The notes under the pieces are model-generated. The model was not told where the DNA came from. It saw only the letters and a program-made list of their open reading frames with translations, and made no database searches. The translations under genes were made by a program, and so were the position numbers. A DNA stretch of 64,000 nt from positions 7,026,488-7,090,487 of the forward strand of contig OZ024806.1 of assembly GCA_964017045.1 (NCBI GenBank), in the 5' to 3' direction. Below are positions 23,105 through 33,964 of this stretch, in pieces. This DNA comes from Omphiscola glabra (Eukaryota > Mollusca > Gastropoda > Lymnaeidae). Within the stretch, counting starts at the first letter, position 1, and every line of letters begins with the position of its first letter.

Positions 23105-23586
23105 AAGACATAACGTAATTATATGATAATTTATTACGTTAAATGAAAAAGTATGTCAACGTCATAATAGTTTTATCATTCATTGAAGACCAACACATAT
23201 TGATAGATTTATCATACAGTAAAATTTTAATACTAGATATAGCCCGCAAACATTGGCGGCAGGAATGCGTGAACTTCCTTTAAAATTACTTGACAAATCA
23301 TGAATACAAGAACGCCTGCATACTTTTTATTTCACGCCCATGAACTATATTAAATATTCTGATGTCCCAACAGAATATTTTTGACACCATACTTAAATTA
23401 AGACAATTTCATTTCTCAAAAATATTACGCGCCAAACGATGTTCTGTCATATAAAAAATGTATCATTTAGCGTAGTTATCGGAAATTATATTTTGCAAGC
23501 TATTGAACTCATTGAACCAAATAAATACAAATTGGTTTAATGCAATCACAAATGATGTACTTAAGTCAAGAGTCAGATATCGTTCT
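23105..23586 (-). repeat. 3' flank of the intact gene, with Helitron-like block
   Basis: Colinear with 6030-6600 downstream of copy A. The block 23233-23520 also occurs at 44314-44455. Read on the minus strand it ends with CCGC-loop-GCGG, 'GCTATAT' and CTAG, followed by T, which fits a Helitron 3' terminus. AATAAA on the minus strand at 23331-23326, about 260 bp after the stop codon, could serve as a polyadenylation signal. Confidence 0.45.
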
Positions 23587-25941
23587 TTAAAGCTGATCCG
23601 CCCATAATCTTATCAGATGACTCGCAATGTCGCAATGTGGGAAAGTAATGGTCACTCGATTACACTTTTCGTTGGACCATTCATAGACAGATTGATAAAG
23701 TTCAGAGTCATAAAGCCGCGACGTTATGCCAGACGCATTCGACTCAACTTCATCAGCCTTATTTATGACGTCACTACGGATGGTAAAGACAGGGGAGTTA
23801 TTATGCTTATACCATCTGTTAGTTGCCCTCATATCATCTGTTACATATAATTTATCAAAGGAAATTCCTTTCGTTCCATAGTGTGAGATTTGGAAGGTCA
23901 TTTTGTTATTTTTTCTCTGCATCATTTCACAGCTCACCTCTGTGCTTGCGTTTTTAATGGTTTCTATTAAATCCATACGATTTTGATTTGAATAAGTAGA
24001 CAAACATTTGTCTTTCAGATCTGATTTGGCTTTCAAACAGTTATGAAGAAACGTTACATATTGCAAAACATATGAACTAAATGTTACAGAACCTGTGACA
24101 TGATGTACTTCATCACCTACACGTAACAAAATATGGGAGGCCAGGTTGTCAGTGTCTTTGAATAAAGTTATAAGAATAAGTCTTTCAAAAGCTGTGTTTA
24201 AACATATGTAAGCTTCAAAAAGAAAATATTCTCTCTCTTTAACTTCATTAATAAAATAATCTCTAGCAACTCCCAAAATTACGCTTGAACCAGTAAGACA
24301 TTTATTCAAAGCGTTTGTAAACTGACTTACAAAATTTTTGGGCTGCCTTACTGGCATTTTCCAAAAATAGTCCATTAACTTTGAAATTACAAAAGTATGA
24401 GGATTGCTAGTTGACAGTTCTAAAAAATGTTCCTTTAACATTGAACTTATAATTTGATCTTTGGTGACACAGAGAACTTCAATAACATTAGTTTCCTTGT
24501 ATGATTTCAAAACTCTCAAACCAAAAGCTTTCCTCACTGAACTCATGTCTTGTAGATCATCACAGAAGAAATTAATCTCTGTCTCCTTGGCTTGACTTGT
24601 ATCAGAAATAACATGTGCACCTGTGACCATTATGAAATATGTCTTTGTGTTGTCTTCCAATTCTGGGTTTATAACATCATTGTCAGCTAGTCTCATTACA
24701 AATCCACTTGCCATGTTTCTTGAATCATTTGGTGCATCATTTAAAAAATGTATCCCAACTGTAAATTTAGACATGTATTTAATCAAATGTAAATTATGAT
24801 AATAGCGGTATTCCAATGGCAAATCCCCAATATCCAATAAACTTAACCGTACTATATTTTTATTTAAATAATTTTTATCTTTCATAGACGACTTAGGTTT
24901 ACCCATCAACTCAATGAGATCATCAAAATACACAGTCCACGATGAACTTGAGTTCAACTCATTGCCATGATGTCTTGCGTGTGGGACACTAAAAATAGAA
25001 TCTAAATTCTTAAATGTATAGTTTATGTCATATATATTTGCTGGAATGACAAAGACGGGTCCACCAGACGAGCCTCTACATGTTGCAACAGTATAAATTA
25101 TTTGGTAATGTCCGTCACGTGTGTCTGCACTAACAATGTTTCCTAACGTCACTTTCTTTGATGTCCCGTGTGGATGTGAGATGTGAAAAACTAAATCCTG
25201 AGATAATGCCTCATGTTCGTTTAGAGAGCTTTTTTCTACAAATGTAGGGCTTTCTAGAAGAGGAAACATTTCTGACGTATCCCGATGAGACAAAATCGGT
25301 GATGATGTTTCATTGCTTTTATTTGTTTTACCAAAAATGTCTTCATTAAATTTTTCAGAAATCACGCGATCCTCAGTGACACAGAGGACTTCACTAAAGT
25401 CAGCTTCTAAGTTTGTGTTTAAAACTCTTAAGCCAAAAGCTTTCCTCACAGAGCTCCTGTCATGTGGATCATCATAAAAAAATTCAATCTCTGTCTTCTG
25501 GGCTTCTCTTGTGTCAAATATAACATGTGCGGCTGTGACCATTATTAAATAGGTTTTTGTGGAGTCTCTGATGTCAGGTGTTAGTTGATCAGGTCCAGCC
25601 AGTCCAGTGACCAAACCACTTCCTACGTGTCTCACATTTCCTCTTAAACATTTACATTGTCTGTCTTTGCTTGTGCTTACTAATCCACAATGACATGGTC
25701 TGTCAGGACTGATAAAATCTATCACTAACCTCACAGTGAATTGTGCCACATAATAAATACATTCTAATGTACAAGGTGTCTGGTGATGTTCAGGTAAATC
25801 CTCAAATTGTAAAGATTTCAATGACAAAAATTTTTTGTGACCAGGATTTTTTGGACAAGATTTGAAACGTCCTTCAAGGTCACCTTCATCCTCAAAGTCC
25901 ACTTCTAACTGACACTCTCCGTCGTTTCCTTGATTTGACAT
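23587..25941 (-). CDS. Uncharacterised protein with trypsin-like domain plus inactive half-domain (copy B, intact)
   Basis: A 784-residue single-exon ORF. I chose the 'MSNQ' ATG at 25941 because all three copies share it; the frame stays open to an ATG at 26010, but the matching extension is broken by a stop in copy C. Residues 1-130 include a Cys pair cluster (C83, C85, C96, C98). Domain 1 shows 'MVTAAHVIFDT' (candidate catalytic His139), 'ADFSEVLCV' (Asp181) and 'TCRGSSGGPVF' (Ser292), the arrangement of trypsin-like (PA clan) serine proteases; 'SHPHGTSKKV' precedes the Ser motif. Domain 2 (about 385-500) repeats the His segment ('MVTGAHVISDT', His443) and 'SVRKAFGLRVL', but has Asn485 in place of Asp and no Ser motif, so it looks catalytically dead. 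Residues 500-784 match nothing I recognise. No signal peptide or membrane segment is apparent, suggesting an intracellular protein. Activity and role are unknown. Confidence 0.8.
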   Translation of the reverse strand: MSNQGNDGECQLEVDFEDEGDLEGRFKSCPKNPGHKKFLSLKSLQFEDLPEHHQTPCTLECIYYVAQFTVRLVIDFISPDRPCHCGLVSTSKDRQCKCLRGNVRHVGSGLVTGLAGPDQLTPDIRDSTKTYLIMVTAAHVIFDTREAQKTEIEFFYDDPHDRSSVRKAFGLRVLNTNLEADFSEVLCVTEDRVISEKFNEDIFGKTNKSNETSSPILSHRDTSEMFPLLESPTFVEKSSLNEHEALSQDLVFHISHPHGTSKKVTLGNIVSADTRDGHYQIIYTVATCRGSSGGPVFVIPANIYDINYTFKNLDSIFSVPHARHHGNELNSSSSWTVYFDDLIELMGKPKSSMKDKNYLNKNIVRLSLLDIGDLPLEYRYYHNLHLIKYMSKFTVGIHFLNDAPNDSRNMASGFVMRLADNDVINPELEDNTKTYFIMVTGAHVISDTSQAKETEINFFCDDLQDMSSVRKAFGLRVLKSYKETNVIEVLCVTKDQIISSMLKEHFLELSTSNPHTFVISKLMDYFWKMPVRQPKNFVSQFTNALNKCLTGSSVILGVARDYFINEVKEREYFLFEAYICLNTAFERLILITLFKDTDNLASHILLRVGDEVHHVTGSVTFSSYVLQYVTFLHNCLKAKSDLKDKCLSTYSNQNRMDLIETIKNASTEVSCEMMQRKNNKMTFQISHYGTKGISFDKLYVTDDMRATNRWYKHNNSPVFTIRSDVINKADEVESNASGITSRLYDSELYQSVYEWSNEKCNRVTITFPHCDIASHLIRLWADQL

Positions 25942-26403
25942 GATTAATGACTTGATGATCTTGTGACATCCAGTATCTAATGAAACAAATGAAAGTGAAA
26001 TGGACAACATTATAAAATGGTTATTGTTACAAATGTGTAAACATTTTAAAGGAACACATTTAAGGCTTGATAGAGAGATTTCGCAGTTAGAATTAGAGAG
26101 TAAGATATTTTTTTTTGTTACTCTTTGTCAAAGAGGAAAATTATTAAAACACATTAGAAACAAAAGGTTAACATGAGCAATGCGAATATTGCTTGAAGTT
26201 ATTAGTTTAAAATTTGATTCACCAAAATTTCTAAAAAGCCTTCCAGAATGTCTGAAGATGTGCATTACTTAACAGAGTAATGAATATAAGTTACACACAA
26301 TGTCCGATGTTCTTGAGGTAAATTTTATAATCTGGACGATGTCAGGTGAGGGGTCTGGTGACATTATGATGACAATTTGTTTATATAAAATCAGAATTTA
26401 AAC
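25942..26403 (-). promoter_or_regulatory. 5' flank of the intact gene, conserved among copies
   Basis: Shares ordered blocks with 11930-12380 and 39419-39740: 'GAAAGTGAAATGGA', 'GATAGAGAGATTTCGCAG', 'AGAATGTCTGAAGATGTGCA' and 'AATGTCCGATGTTCTTGAGG'. It probably contains the promoter by position, but I see no convincing TATA box or initiator. Conservation may reflect duplication rather than function. Confidence 0.45.
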
Positions 26404-26478
26404 TTTCTTCAAGGTCATTGTCACTTACAAAATCCATTTCTGACACAATCCATAAACCGTGTTTTCTCGATGTAACAT
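26404..26478 (-). pseudogene. N-terminal remnant of another family copy
   Basis: Minus-strand ATG at 26478 in a context like the other starts. Downstream, after a frame change, it gives 'EMDFVSDNDLEE', close to 'EMDFLDESDLEE' of copy A. Similarity ends within about 80 bp. It sits about 450 bp upstream of copy B's start, and an equivalent remnant follows the orphan flank near 12430-12465, so the pair is part of the duplicated unit. Confidence 0.6.
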
Positions 26479-26835
26479 GATTTGTCTTTTGAATGACTTG
26501 ATGAACTTGATCTTGTTGTGACACACATCACCTTATGTCTGATTATGTTAATAATTTGACTCATGATTTTAATAAAAAATACATTAGGATTTTTAATTCT
26601 CACATTTTTTCTTTATTTCACAACTCACTCCAAAATTAAAGAAGAAAGAAAAACAGAATTAAGTTTCACAATTATTGTGGGGATGTGTGAGGATTTTTTA
26701 AACATGGCCTCATGAGGGACCGTCGTGGCGCTTCGGGAGGTATTCCCCGGTGGTGTTTCGGTCGGGGGGGGGGGGTTTGCCAGGTTTACTTCGGGAGGCT
26801 TACCAGGTAGTAATTCTGGTGATTTTGCAAGGCTG
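26479..26835. other. Non-coding DNA upstream of the CRE array
   Basis: At 26660-26720 'CAATTATTGTGGGGATGTG' resembles 39750-39770 upstream of copy C, so the duplicated flank may extend this far. A G-run lies at 26765-26775. Confidence 0.4.
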
Positions 26836-27060
26836 TGACGTCATTTATTTATTTATTTTACACAGTGGCTTGTCGTCAGATGTGACGTCATTTATATTAC
26901 ACAGTGGCTTGTCGTCAGATGTGACGTCATTTATATTACACAGTGGCTTGTCGTCAGATGTGACGTCATTTATTTATTTATTTTACACAGTAGCTTGTCG
27001 TCAGATGTGACGTCATTTATATTACAGAGTAGACATGGGAACATCCATAAATAACGCCAC
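26836..27060. repeat. Left arm: tandem array of CRE-containing units
   Basis: Five units of 37-45 bp, each with the palindrome TGACGTCA, followed by 'ACACAGTGGCTTGTCGTCAG'. Some units carry a three-fold ATTT expansion. The inner edge is 'GACATGGGAACATCCATAAA' plus 'TAACGCCAC'. The array is an inverted copy of 28739-29029, with unit variants in the same order. Confidence 0.95.
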
Positions 27061-28738
27061 CAATATATAAATACGTTAAACAAAACAAAATATTAATACG
27101 AACAAACCCAAAGAAAATAAGCCCCCGAAAACGTATAAAGAAGAGATGAGAAGACTTTAAAAATTTGCTTTAATTAAATATAGGTGTCAGACCTGTTAAA
27201 TATGGAAGTGGGGAGCACAAGTGGAGTGTATAGACACTTGTACGTCGAAATGTTAACACGGGAGTGGTATGAGTTGGACCACTCCGTGAAGTGGAACGAA
27301 AAATGGTTGACCCGGGGAGGTGGGGGTGATCTAAGTAAACGCTTTACGACAGCACCGTTCAGTTTTAAACTCATCGCCCCCACCCCCGCGTCACGGTAAA
27401 ATTATATATTGCAATAAAATTTAAAAAATGACATATAATTAAATAATTTAATTTTTGTATTTTTATTTCTTTCATTAACTTTGCATTTTGAAAAAAAAAA
27501 AGACATTTCAAGTAAGACGCAAACAAATTTGACATTTACTACTGCTTATCACAATGAATGAAAACTGATTTTCGATAGACAGCAACAACTATCAATGGCT
27601 GCAAATACAATATCATGGGTCTTCCACACCATAATGGTGCTCTCACCACGTGATTTAGCTTGGGTTGGTGTTACCCAGTGTGGTTAACTCATGGTGTCGA
27701 CCACCCCCCCCCCTACTTTTTCCCCCAATTTCCACGAAGGATTACTTTTTAAAATAAGTCCACAATTATAACAATGAAAAGAAAAAAAACAATTAATTGA
27801 AAGTCCGGAGGTAAGTGTAGTTAAGAACTGTAACAACGTTAAGTTATATATATTTTTACATTAAACTTACTTTATTTAAATCCTTACTTTCCTGATTTTC
27901 AAAGCTGCAAACCTGTCAATCAGTTGATCCAATGTGAGGGGGGGCCGGTGATAGAGACAAATCGGCAAAAATTTTATTTTATTTAGTATTTCTGCTTTTT
28001 GATATATTTGGTTTCAAAATGTAAATTAATTATTAATAGATATTATAATATTTTTTAAAATATTTTTGTCAAACCTATAAATGAGAAAAGAATACTTTTT
28101 TTGTAAAGGATTTAATTTGATCGATTCGATTCCTGTAGGCCTACTCAAAAATTGACCGACCACATTGTATTTGATATCAATGGGAAGCTGTATTTCTAAG
28201 AATTTCCCTTGCGAAAGTCACCGAGCATTTCCATCGGCGTTGAACCATCGTCAAATCGGTGTTTTTTCTCATCTAATTATTGGGTCACCTCATTTATGAT
28301 GTATCATCCTTGAGCTTTTAATGAAGCACGCATTTGGATTGGTTACATGTGTGGAAAATTTACGCGTGATCGGTTATCCTTTTATGAAATGCGGTTAGAC
28401 CGAGCAGTGTGTCCTGTAAAAAGTGCAAATTATCAATTGGGTGTCACCCCTCAGATGGAGTCATCCAGTGCGATCCGCACTCCCGGAACCCCTGAGCTAC
28501 GCCACTGCTCTCACCCCTGGCTAAGAACCACTGTTCTAAGGAAATGTTTCTGAAATAGGTGCAATAATTTCTACGCGAGTTGAATTTTTTAAAGATTTGC
28601 AAAAGACAATAGCGGACAGAGGGAATTTTTTAAGTCGTTGGGGTGGGGGTCGGGGGTTTTTGACATTATTTTTTTTTTGTGGGGGAGAGTCCTAACATTT
28701 GTGAAAGGGGAGGGGGGATGAAAAATCGTCAAATTTGC
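27061..28738. other. Spacer between inverted CRE arrays
   Basis: About 1.7 kb with no recognised gene. Includes G/C-rich tracts (27312-27390), relic text near 27665-27720 ('GTTACCCAGTGTGGTTAACT'), and hAT ends at 28441-28533. No transposase was seen, so it is not shown to be a transposon interior. Confidence 0.5.
28441..28533. mobile_element. Two adjacent hAT-type right ends
   Basis: 'CCCCTGAGCTACGCCACTG' ends at 28507 and is preceded by 'CCAGTGCGATCCGCACTCCC', matching the relic at 5693-5755. A second end, 'GGCTAAGAACCACTG', follows at 28533 and resembles the SPIN-type terminus GAGAACCACTG. Left ends were not identified. Confidence 0.5.
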
Positions 28739-29029
28739 GTGGCGTTATTTATGGATGTTCCCATGTCTACTCTATAATATAAATGACGTCACATCTGACG
28801 ACAAGCTACTGTGTAAAATAAATAAATAAATGACGTCACATCTGACGACAAGCCACTGTGTAATATAAATGACGTCACATCTGACGACAAGCCACTGTGT
28901 AATATAAATGACGTCACATCTGACGACAAGCCACTGTGTAAAATAAATAAATAAATGACGTCACATCTGACGACAAGCCACTGTGTAAAATAAATGACGT
29001 CACATCTGACGACAAGCCACTGTGTAAAA
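28739..29029. repeat. Right arm: inverted CRE array
   Basis: Starts 'GTGGCGTTATTTATGGATGT' and contains six units with ATGACGTCA followed by 'CATCTGACGACAAGCCACTG'. The first four units match the left arm in order and in (AATA)n length. Two extra units extend the outer end, consistent with later growth or loss. Confidence 0.95.
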
Positions 29030-29764
29030 TTGGGGCTAGATTTCTGTGCTTTATAAATGTTTTGACTTGGCCCATGGAGTTCAAGAAATATATTCCAATT
29101 TCTTTGCTCAGTAATGATCTAACAAGTTTTTTTTTGATTGATCTGACTTCACGCACCCAAGTTTGCATGGACGAATATGATGTGACATGTATCGTGTGTG
29201 CTCAACTTCAGCCTTAGCAGACACGATGCTTTCTCCCACTGCACAATGAGTATTTCATTTCACATGCCATCTGCTGGATGATACAGAGTAGCAAAAGTTT
29301 TGAGTATGTTTTTTGGGGTGAAGGGGGTCATTTGAGGATTTTAGAATTTGTGGGCTGGAATTAGGGGGGTAAAATGTTGTAATAATTTTTATTTTAGAAT
29401 TTTAGTGCATACATTTTAATTTAATTAACATTGATCGGACTAGCTTCATATTTTCTTAATGCTACACCATTCGGTAGATGTAAGCATCAAATTTAATATA
29501 AACGTTTTGGGAGTTGCTTTCTGATAACAGATAACTCAAACTGATTAGGCTTCCAATATAAAATACCTAGGTCATCAAAATGGGCTCGCGTCACTAGGCC
29601 ACTCGGTGTATAAGCTCATGTCCATTAAATTACGTCTACTTGTATCTGACTTCATCCCAGGAACTCCACCCAAAATGGTTGAATCTTGTTAGAAAGCCTT
29701 TAACTCTTCTCGTGAACACTCATCACTCTGTATAAATTAGTATACAATATATTCTTCTAAATAT
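29030..29764. other. Non-coding DNA
   Basis: No gene or repeat recognised. Confidence 0.45.
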
Positions 29765-29985
29765 ATATAGTTGGTCAATGGAAATAGACGATGACCACAT
29801 TAATCATCATATATGCTAATTGTGACCTTGGCTGTGGGTGCGCAGGTGGCTGACGAGCCCTATTTTGGTATGAACTGTTCCTGTGCAGTAAGTGCAGGCG
29901 ATTGATGGGACATCTCCAGGTGCAGACTTAACCCGGGCTTTCCTGTCATGTCTTTTGTGCTCTGAAGCCGCTGTTCTGTTATGTT
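29765..29985 (-). mobile_element. LINE 3' end encoding a C2H2 motif
   Basis: The minus strand from about 29985 encodes 'RTAASEHKRHDRKARVKSAP' and then 'ACTYCTGTVHTKIGLVSHLR' followed by 'TH', a C-x2-C...H-x4-H finger of the kind found at the C-terminus of some invertebrate LINE reverse transcriptases. AT-rich 3' sequence with 'GGTCATCGTCTATTTCCA' and (TA)n follows at 29765-29830. It is 5'-truncated; no target duplication determined. Confidence 0.75.
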
Positions 29986-30099
29986 TGATTCATGTTGTAT
30001 GGAGCCGTTGTGTACTTTCAAAAGAATATATATCTATTCATGAAGTGCGTATGGCATGTGTTAGTGACCTAATTAGTCAGCTAGAAAAGAAGGTTACAA

Positions 30100-30215
30100 T
30101 TGTCTACTCACCAGCATTCAAGTGGATCCTGTCAGTGTTTAAAGCCTGACAATATCAGGACAACACATTCTTATACACAACGCACTAACTTTAGCTAATT
30201 GGAAAATCTAAGGTG
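30100..30215. repeat. Dispersed repeat, also at 41755-41880
   Basis: 'CTCACCAGCATTCAAGTGGA', 'CATTCTTATACACA' and 'TTAGCTAATTGGAAAATCTA' align in order with 'TTACCCTCAACCGGATCC', 'CATTCTTACACATA' and 'TTAGCTGATCGGGAAAATCT'. Type unknown. Confidence 0.55.
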
Positions 30216-31686
30216 TGAAAATACTATGACCGTTTTTTTCCCTTCTTGTTCTTATCTTGGTCCATGGCCTACCAGATAAAAAAATTAACATATCTATGAT
30301 ATCTGTTGTCTGTACAGTAGAAAATCAAATTTTTTTTTAATTTAAAATTTCCAACAAAAAAAATAACCGTTTAAATAGTACATATGAAGATTTATTACAC
30401 GATAGTCTCTCAGCATCTCTCAGTAAAGGTCAAGAAAATTTATATTTGTTTTTAATGAATTTTAACATGTTTGCTTCTATGTTCCTCTAATTAACATATT
30501 ATTTGTAATGTGTGTCTACTTTAATTAACTTCATATTTTTGATGTGCATACAGTAAGACGCCGATAATCTAGACCACAATAACGGTACTCTTTAACAAGT
30601 CACGTGGTAAACCTTGGCCTAAATATTTACAACACATTTTTATGCAACGATGGAGTATGAGTAGAGATGATGTTGTTATATTACATACGTTAACTTAGTT
30701 ATCCAAAAATCAACATGTTCAGCTAAATGACATATAATAAACGCCATTGTTATGAAGGTTCTGAGCACTGTAATATATTCAGGTTTTTTCGACATGACGT
30801 AATGAATCCTTTCACACTTTTTTATTTAATTTTCTGTATTCTCTTTTAAAATTGTTGTATGTAATCGATTACTTTCATGTGTCTGTGCATGGGAATTATA
30901 GTATAGGAAATGAACTTTGTGAGCGTTGGACTGGAGCACTACATTTTTAAGAATGACTACAAACATACAGTAGCCCTGTTGATGCTGTAAGCTGCCAATG
31001 TCCTATTAATTGTTTCGCAAATCAATTTCGCCTGTGTTGGCTTGTCAGAAAAGGATTATGTGACAGTGTCTTGAATTTACTACTAACTAAAACACATAAT
31101 TCATGCTACATTCTTTGTTCTTTTAAACATATTTTTTGTTCAAGCTGCTTTCTAGAAAATTGTTGTATGCATAGAAGGTGTTGGGAAACGCACAAGACAA
31201 AATATAGCAAATTAAAATCTAATTTGTAGATCTTGGCAAATAAATGCTGAAACTATTTTTTTTCTCATTTTCCCTCGATTGTGTTTTGTAAATCTATATA
31301 TAAATGCATATATATATATATATGATAGTCCTACAAGATTTTTTCAAATTAATTTGATGAAACACAATCAAATATTGATTTAAATATTTTTAATTCAGTA
31401 TTTTGAAGCGTTAAATAAAATAAATTGACTTCATTTCCTTATTTGTATAATCAGGTCCTGTGTGAGAGCAAATTTTTAAAGTGACCAACGTGAAATTCAA
31501 AAATAAGGAATGACAATGAGTAAAGCGTGAAGTACAAATAAACAAAACAAAAGATCCATGAGTTATTTTTAAATGGTTATCAGTTTGTAGTTACATTTCA
31601 AGTCTGCTGTACACTGGACGTAATATGTAAAATATACGAGGAAATTACAACTAAAAATATACATTTAACGCCCAAGAAATTTAATT
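30216..31686. other. AT-rich non-coding DNA
   Basis: No gene recognised. (TA)n at about 31305-31322. Confidence 0.45.
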
Positions 31687-31902
31687 TCAATTTTGTTTCA
31701 CTTTATGAAATTTTTTAAAACTATTATTTATTAATGCTATCAAATAAATAATAAAATCGTCATTGACGGTGAATCGATCGGTCTCCTGGAATGAGAAGCT
31801 CTGCTGCACGTCTCGCGGAGAACTTTGAGTCCTGGTTTCATTTGGCCTTCCGTAAGGCTCATTTTTGTTGCTAGGCTTCGTTACGTTCATAATCTCCTCC
31901 AT
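31687..31902 (-). CDS. Hypothetical ORF, 71 residues, unassigned
   Basis: Starts 'MEEIMNVTKPSNKNEPYGRP' and has a plausible hydrophilic N-terminal stretch with mixed codons, then 'FTVNDDFIIYLIALIN' before a basic AT-rich end. It could be a first exon or a degenerate gene start, but no splice donor or homolog is recognised. Chance remains quite possible. Confidence 0.2.
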   Translation of the reverse strand: MEEIMNVTKPSNKNEPYGRPNETRTQSSPRDVQQSFSFQETDRFTVNDDFIIYLIALINNSFKKFHKVKQN

Positions 31903-33964
31903 TGCACATTTGCAAGGAAATTTTTGAAGTTTCTTATTGAGACTTTCGGTTCCAATGCTTTTTAGTTTTCAAGGTTTGTTTTAAATTTTAAACAAAAAAG
32001 CAACATTGTATGATAATGAATGTTTCATTCCGTGTCTTTGTTTAGTGTTTAATAACAATATTTACAATTTCTGTGCAAAAAATAACATTGTTTAATAAAA
32101 CTAAATGGCTTCAAAATGTATGCAAAATAAATATCATACAAATGTAACAGGAAAAGATGATAAAGTATGATAATTTACCAGACATGCTTTCTCTTTTCGT
32201 AACTTTGACGGGCCGTTCACTAGTTAGTAATTACATATGAAAGGACTTTAGAAAAAGAGTTTGTTTTTTCCTTGATTTTAAGATCGTGTGCAACTTTTGA
32301 AAATTTGGCTCTTTTTGAAAGCTTTCTGGAATGTCGAATTTTTCTTAAGGGACAATAGTGTTTATTTAACCTTTGTTTCAACGAAAAGTAACCCCGTTTA
32401 ATGTTGATTCAGGAAAAGAGAATTTAAGAATATTAAAGAATATAGGCATACGAAATCATAGATATTTTATACACTACATAGAGGTGACCTGTTACGATTT
32501 CCATGACAAAAGGAAAATATAATTATTTATTAACATACACACACCACCTTATTTGACTTGACGATATTGCGTCCTGTGTAAACAAATATTAATAGTTTTC
32601 ATTAAAATAAAATCATGTATAAGACATTTTTTTAAAGACATAGCTTCAAGTGAAATAATCAACTTGTTATTTAATTAATATTTACTTGATAAGAAACTTA
32701 TAAGTAGTAATCTTGTTAGCAAAGCATGTGTAAGATCAATCTCTCTGTGAAATCATTTATAATTTCTGAGCAACAACTTACAACAGACTAAAGTGGAATA
32801 TCCCCCAACATCACATATGTAATAATCATCTTTCAAATGATTTAGTTAATTAAAAAATACTTGTAAAAATATTTGCATAATAGTCCGTTTAATACTATGG
32901 AGATTCACAAGACGTCAACTGACACGATTTATAATGTTGGAATCGATACACTATATGCTAGGAGTTATGCGACTGCTTCCACCTGTTAAGTGTAGGTCCC
33001 AAGAAATATGACAGATTCCCTGCAAAACTATAACCCGGTGTGTGAATTTATTTTAAAAAATTATTATGAACACCTTACAGAGTCCCCTCTACAGAGCGCT
33101 CCACACTTTTTTAGCCCTTATTCATGCAACCCTGGAACACCGATCAAAATAAAAGCATTATTTCCCTTTGAACTCCAAAAGAAGCTCCTTCATATCCCTC
33201 TTCTCAATTTCATTGTATAATTTTGGATTTGGGTCGCCAGATTTCGGCACGTGATGTAAAAGGGTCGAGGCTAGGATTATAAGATTAAGCTATCAGTGCT
33301 TGAAATCTTTCAACTTTGATGACTTCATGGTCACTTCTGGTTCTATACACGTACTTTTACCTCTATCCCCTTTGGATGGAACATAATATAGAAAATGATA
33401 AGAAAACTCTTTTTTTCTTAGCCCCGGAACTGGACTTGGACACACCGGAATTGTTTCGCTTTTTTGTTTTAAAATTCTTTAAGAAGTCCCCAGCAAGTAC
33501 TTAAATGTTTATTGTGTTCTTCTTTTTCCGAGTGAGAGATAACGCAGCAATCATTATGGAATAAACAAAACCAACACGCTTAACAGGAGAACGTTTGAGG
33601 TTATTTTATTGTTCCTTAAAAAGAGATGAGATCACAAACGTCATACATCATTTTTTAAACAATAGACTTTTAAGATTGGAAACATTTTAAGAGGCTTTAG
33701 TTTTTAGTAGTTAATTTGAATGTTTGGTCTACATTGTCGAGAAAATTAGAATGAGAAAATGTTTTATAAAAACCCTGCATTAGATGAATAGATTTAAATG
33801 AAAACTAAAACCAACCTCTAAAAAAAAATATTTTTAGAATAAATCCTTTATCGACCAACGTCATCTCCCATACCCAAAATGCGTCACAAATACATAGCAC
33901 ATACCAAAAGCTGCACAACTAATCTCCACAACGAAACATACACCCACTGAACAAATCATTTATA
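31903..33964. other. AT-rich non-coding DNA
   Basis: Read on both strands; no conserved motif, element terminus or tandem array recognised. Confidence 0.45.

Noticed and set aside
25941..26010. Alternative start at 26010 for the intact gene (23 extra residues)
   Set aside because: The matching extension contains a stop in copy C and differs in copy A; 'MSNQ' is shared by all three.
27061..28738. Transposon interior flanked by CRE arrays
   Set aside because: No transposase, no conserved terminal bases and no target duplication were found; left as an inverted duplication of unknown cause.
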